From NCBI RefSeq assembly GCF_001649575.2, contig NC_051449.1, positions 19,665,432 through 19,729,431 of the forward strand: DNA of 64,000 bases. The letters are read 5' to 3'. This document shows, one piece after another, positions 61,701-64,000 of the stretch. The position numbers were made by a program, and so were the translations under genes. Within the stretch, counting starts at the first letter, position 1; every line of letters begins with the position of its first letter. Under the pieces are notes generated by a model. It worked only from the letters and a program-made list of their open reading frames with translations. It had not been told where the DNA came from and did no database searches. This stretch comes from Kryptolebias marmoratus (Eukaryota; Chordata; Actinopteri; Cyprinodontiformes; Rivulidae).

Positions 61701-63239
61701 AGATAGTTGCTTGGTTTTCAAACTCTTAGGATTCGCCAATCTACTCCAACTTTCACACAACACTTTAAAACTGTGCTTGAGACCCCTTTTTCCTGCTTCA
61801 GTGTGATAAATGATATGACTGAGGAAGAATGGGGGTAGAAACTGATTTACCCTTGATAAACTAGAGGCAAAAAGGAAGGTAGTCACAGTTCAGAGTTGGC
61901 GAGTAGGTGTGAATTGGGATACTGTCAATTGCAAATCGTATCCTGTTATTCTAATGTAAGATTCTTATCAAAGTCCTTCAACTTCACCAGCCAGCAACAA
62001 CTTTCAAATACCGACAACTGCAAACCTATAGAGAAGATTTAAAAAAAATTAGAAATAAATGTAAATATACAGCCCAGTTGGAAAAATAGGGTGAGCTGGG
62101 TGTTTTTTTTTGTACACCCACTTCACTTCACCCACTTCAAACGATTTGTTTTACATATGCAGTTCCACTTTCACTTCAAGCTCGGGTCCTCTACCAGAGG
62201 CCTGGGAGGTGAGGGCTCTGCTCAGTATCTTAGCTGTTCCCAGGACTGTACTCTTCTGGACAGAGATCTCTGAGATTGTTCCTGGGATCTGTTGGGGCCA
62301 CTGGTTCAGCAATGTTGGCTTCATGATTGTAAGCACACATTGTTACAAACTGTAGTCAGTTTGATTGGTTCATATGCAAATTAATATTAGGAATGAGGTC
62401 ATCAGAGGTACAGCACAGGTTGAAGGACTGGGACATAAAGTTAGAGAGGCCAGACTGAGATGGTTTGGACATGTGCAGAGGGGGGACAGTGGGTATATTG
62501 GTAGAAGGATGTTAGAGATGCAGCTGCCAGGAAGAAGACAAAGAGGAGATATCTGGATGCAGTTAGAGAGGATATGGAGGTAGTTGGAGTGAGGACAGAG
62601 GATGCAGAAGACAGAGTTAGATGGAGGAAGATGACTCACTGTGGTGACCACTGAAAAGGGAACAGCCCAAAAGAAAAAGAAGAAGAAGGAAAGCACCTCT
62701 CTGAAACTTATTGCTACTTATCATCCTAATTCTTGTGGAAGCTGTATAAATGTACTTTGTTTTTCTGATGCTGTTTTGCAATTCAGCTCAATTCTTGTGA
62801 AAAAAGACCTGATGTGTTATGCTTCTGAGCTTCTGTGGTGTTAAAAGCATTAGAAACTTCAGCCTAAGGTATAGGCAACTGTTAAAACAACATTGCAGAC
62901 CTCAAGGGGAGAAGTAAATTTCCATTCTGGTATCATATGCATGTTCTGATGCTTTCATCTCTACAAACCAACAACAGAAACAGAAAACAAAGTACCAGTA
63001 ACTGGTAGCCTATATCTAATTAGTGGAAACTGAGTAAAAAGGAAACTAGATCATAAAATCTCTTAAACCGTGTCTCTTACAGATGGGGAATTCTCTTCTC
63101 TCACCCCAAAGACTACACTCCAGTGTGCACCACAGAGCTGGGTCGCGCTGCCAGACTGAGCAGTGAGTTCAGCAAACGCAACGTCAAAATGATGGCCATA
63201 TCCCTTGACAGCTTGGAGGACCACCACGGCTGGAGCAAG
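58797..63239 (+). CDS. prdx6: Peroxiredoxin 6, downstream tandem copy, truncated by window end
   Basis: Same enzyme family as the upstream copy. Only two exons are inside the window: 58797-58888 and 63083-63239, with lengths (92 and 157) and phase identical to copy 1. The protein starts MPGLLLGDVFPDFEAETTIG, RIKFHEYLGDSWGILFSHPK and continues DYTPVCTTELGRAARLSSEF. It keeps both the phospholipase His (KFHEYL, codon CAT) and GDSWG, as well as the peroxidatic Cys, so it looks like the canonical bifunctional form. Exon 1 is about 83% identical to copy 1 by eye. Exon 2 starts with a long identical run (see findings). Exons 3-5 must lie beyond 64000. Confidence 0.93.
59250..60320 (-). mobile_element. 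Fragment of a LINE with restriction-like endonuclease, antisense
   Basis: On the minus strand, broken frames read KENEKLEKYQGLKEEIEKLW, VVPVVIGALGAVTPKLEEWL and QQIPGTTSEIS. Upstream pieces ('tctttgcacagcctgtatct') correspond to a CCHC-type Cys/His motif, and 'ccaccatgatgtctggttgg' to the catalytic PD...D region. This is the C-terminus of an R2/R4-type non-LTR element. Its 3' UTR continues to about 59265. It lies in intron 1 of prdx6 copy 2 and is inactive. Confidence 0.75.
60590..60915. repeat. Family C interspersed repeat
   Basis: Contains 'actaccacaccaaattttgg', 'agccatttttgtgttggcta', 'ttaattgtagggtacagcca' and the end 'ctttcagcggcaggcaataa'. It matches the copies listed at 21425-21720. 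Confidence 0.65.
61160..61495 (-). mobile_element. Tc1-like transposase remnant, antisense
   Basis: The reverse complement of 'ccaccaccgtgcttggcagt', 'tttgtgctgatatattgttt' and 'gcattatagccaaacaaatc' encodes the Tc1 segment around the DDE domain. The same part of the same kind of element, same orientation, occurs at 54545-54770 in intron 1 of the other prdx6 copy. Confidence 0.7.
61935..62310 (-). mobile_element. Second 3' fragment of the same LINE as at 59250
   Basis: Matches 59265-59690 almost base for base over several stretches ('gattcttatcaaagtccttc', 'aaatagggtgagctggg', 'cctctaccagaggcctggga'). It ends at 'ctgggatctgttgg', so it is a shorter 5'-truncated copy in the same orientation. 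Confidence 0.8.
62385..62695 (+). mobile_element. LINE 3' end, RTE-like
   Basis: The frame at 62365-62583 reads HKVREARLRWFGHVQRGDSG then YIGRRMLEMQLPGRRQRGDI, the usual C-terminus of RTE-like elements, followed by 'gaaaagggaacagcccaaaa' and an AAG-rich tail. It lies in intron 1 of prdx6 copy 2. Confidence 0.75.
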
Positions 63240-63424
63240 GTGATCTAAGTGCCTCCATGTATGTTTTTTGCGGGGTTTTTTTTGTCTGCAGGCCCTAGTA
63301 CTTAGCCTATATCAGAGGCTCAAGAGGATCAACACATGGACACGTCTCCTCTAGTCAAACAGTGTTCAAGTAATGCTTTCAGAAGTACAACAAGCGAGTC
63401 CAAGGCTAAAATTGGTTTTAATTA

Positions 63425-63830
63425 TGTGGTTGACTGTCCATCCATCCATCTTTTATGGTTATCTGCAGAGATAGCAGGTCCAAGAGGAAACCCAAACATA
63501 ACTTTCTCCTGCTCCTTTACTGGAAGACTCAAAGGTGTCCCCAGGCCAGAGATATATGTTCCCTGATGTGAGTTCTGGATCTGGGCGATGGCTTCCCCTA
63601 CACGGAACATGCCCCAAAACCCTCCAGAGACATCCCAGAGGCAACCTACACAAGTAACTGAACCATGTCAGCTGACTCCTTTGGATGTGGCGAAGCAGTG
63701 GCTCTACTTTCTTATCCTCTTTCTATAACTGAGCCTGGCCATCCTACAGAGAATTATCATCTCAGACAGATGTGAAGAGATCTCAGTCTTTCAGTCATGA
63801 TCCATATTTCCTGTCCATAAGTGTTGGAAT
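63425..63830 (-). mobile_element. LINE 3'-end-like sequence, antisense
   Basis: A CCATCCATCC tail leads into sequence whose minus-strand frame reads CRGSHRPDPELTSGNIYLWP, a phrase typical of decayed fish LINE copies. It lies in intron 2 of prdx6 copy 2. Confidence 0.6.
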
Positions 63831-63832
63831 AT

Positions 63833-64000
63833 ACAGGTGCTGGTCATAAAATTAGAATATCATGAAAAAGTAGATTGATTTCAGTAATTCCATTTAAAAA
63901 GTGAAACTTGTATATTATATTCATACATTACATACAAACTCATATATTTCAAATGTTTATTTCGTCTAATTTTGATGATTACAAATGACAACAAATGAAA
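63833..64000. repeat. Terminal part of a common fish DNA-transposon-like repeat
   Basis: Begins 'acaggtgctggtcataaaat' and continues 'attagaatatcatgaaaaag', 'gtgaaacttgtatattatat'. This is a frequent dispersed sequence in fish genomes. The superfamily was not assigned; it runs off the window. Confidence 0.6.

Overview
The window is nuclear DNA from a ray-finned, most likely teleost, fish. Genes are split into many short exons with GT-AG introns. The space between exons is filled with fish-type repeats: Rex3/RTE-like LINE pieces, Tc1/mariner remnants, a LINE with a restriction-like endonuclease, MITEs, and GATG/ATCC tetranucleotide tails. There are no operons, CRISPR arrays or prokaryotic signals. 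A 37-base assembly gap lies at 41376-41412.

Layout. (1) 1-11283, minus strand: suco, encoding the SUN-domain ossification factor. Twenty exons are resolved, with phases agreeing throughout; the C-terminal membrane segment and tail lie beyond base 1. (2) 15964-40371, minus strand: a complete dynamin gene of 20 exons. It is assigned to dnm3 by sequence (no DEIL insert before the PH domain), by its neighbour suco, and by the microRNAs inside it. (3) Within the dnm3 intron 21871-25943, on the plus strand, are the hairpins of mir-199 and mir-214, the fish counterpart of the mammalian Dnm3os locus. (4) 45754-46850, plus strand: a small unrecognised multi-exon gene model interrupted by an in-frame TAA. 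(5) 49312-49520, minus strand: a weak candidate terminal exon. (6) 50588-52790, minus strand: a two-exon plpp6-like lipid phosphatase gene. (7) 53743-57750, plus strand: a complete five-exon prdx6 gene, head-to-head with plpp6. (8) From 58797, plus strand: a second, tandem prdx6 copy; only exons 1 and 2 fall inside the window.

How it fits together. suco and dnm3 lie head to tail as in the mammalian DNM3-SUCO neighbourhood. SUCO acts at the ER/nuclear envelope in collagen and osteoblast biology, and the mir-199/mir-214 locus is linked to skeletal development, so this is a conserved block with a skeletal connection; joint control is inference only. The prdx6 pair is the most striking protein-level feature. 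Both copies keep the peroxidatic Cys and the GDSWG lipase motif, but the upstream copy has Tyr where the phospholipase His should be. That suggests subfunctionalisation of a bifunctional enzyme. The start of exon 2 is identical between copies, which points to local gene conversion.

Repeats explain most of the remaining bases. The best structured unexplained ones are a ~175 bp near-perfect hairpin at 16341-16516, inverted arms at 31787-31930 and 33178-33310, a snap-back element at 20700-21105, and a MITE-like family present about ten times in both orientations. All exon boundaries were derived by eye from splice motifs, frame and remembered family sequence. No alignment or database search was run.
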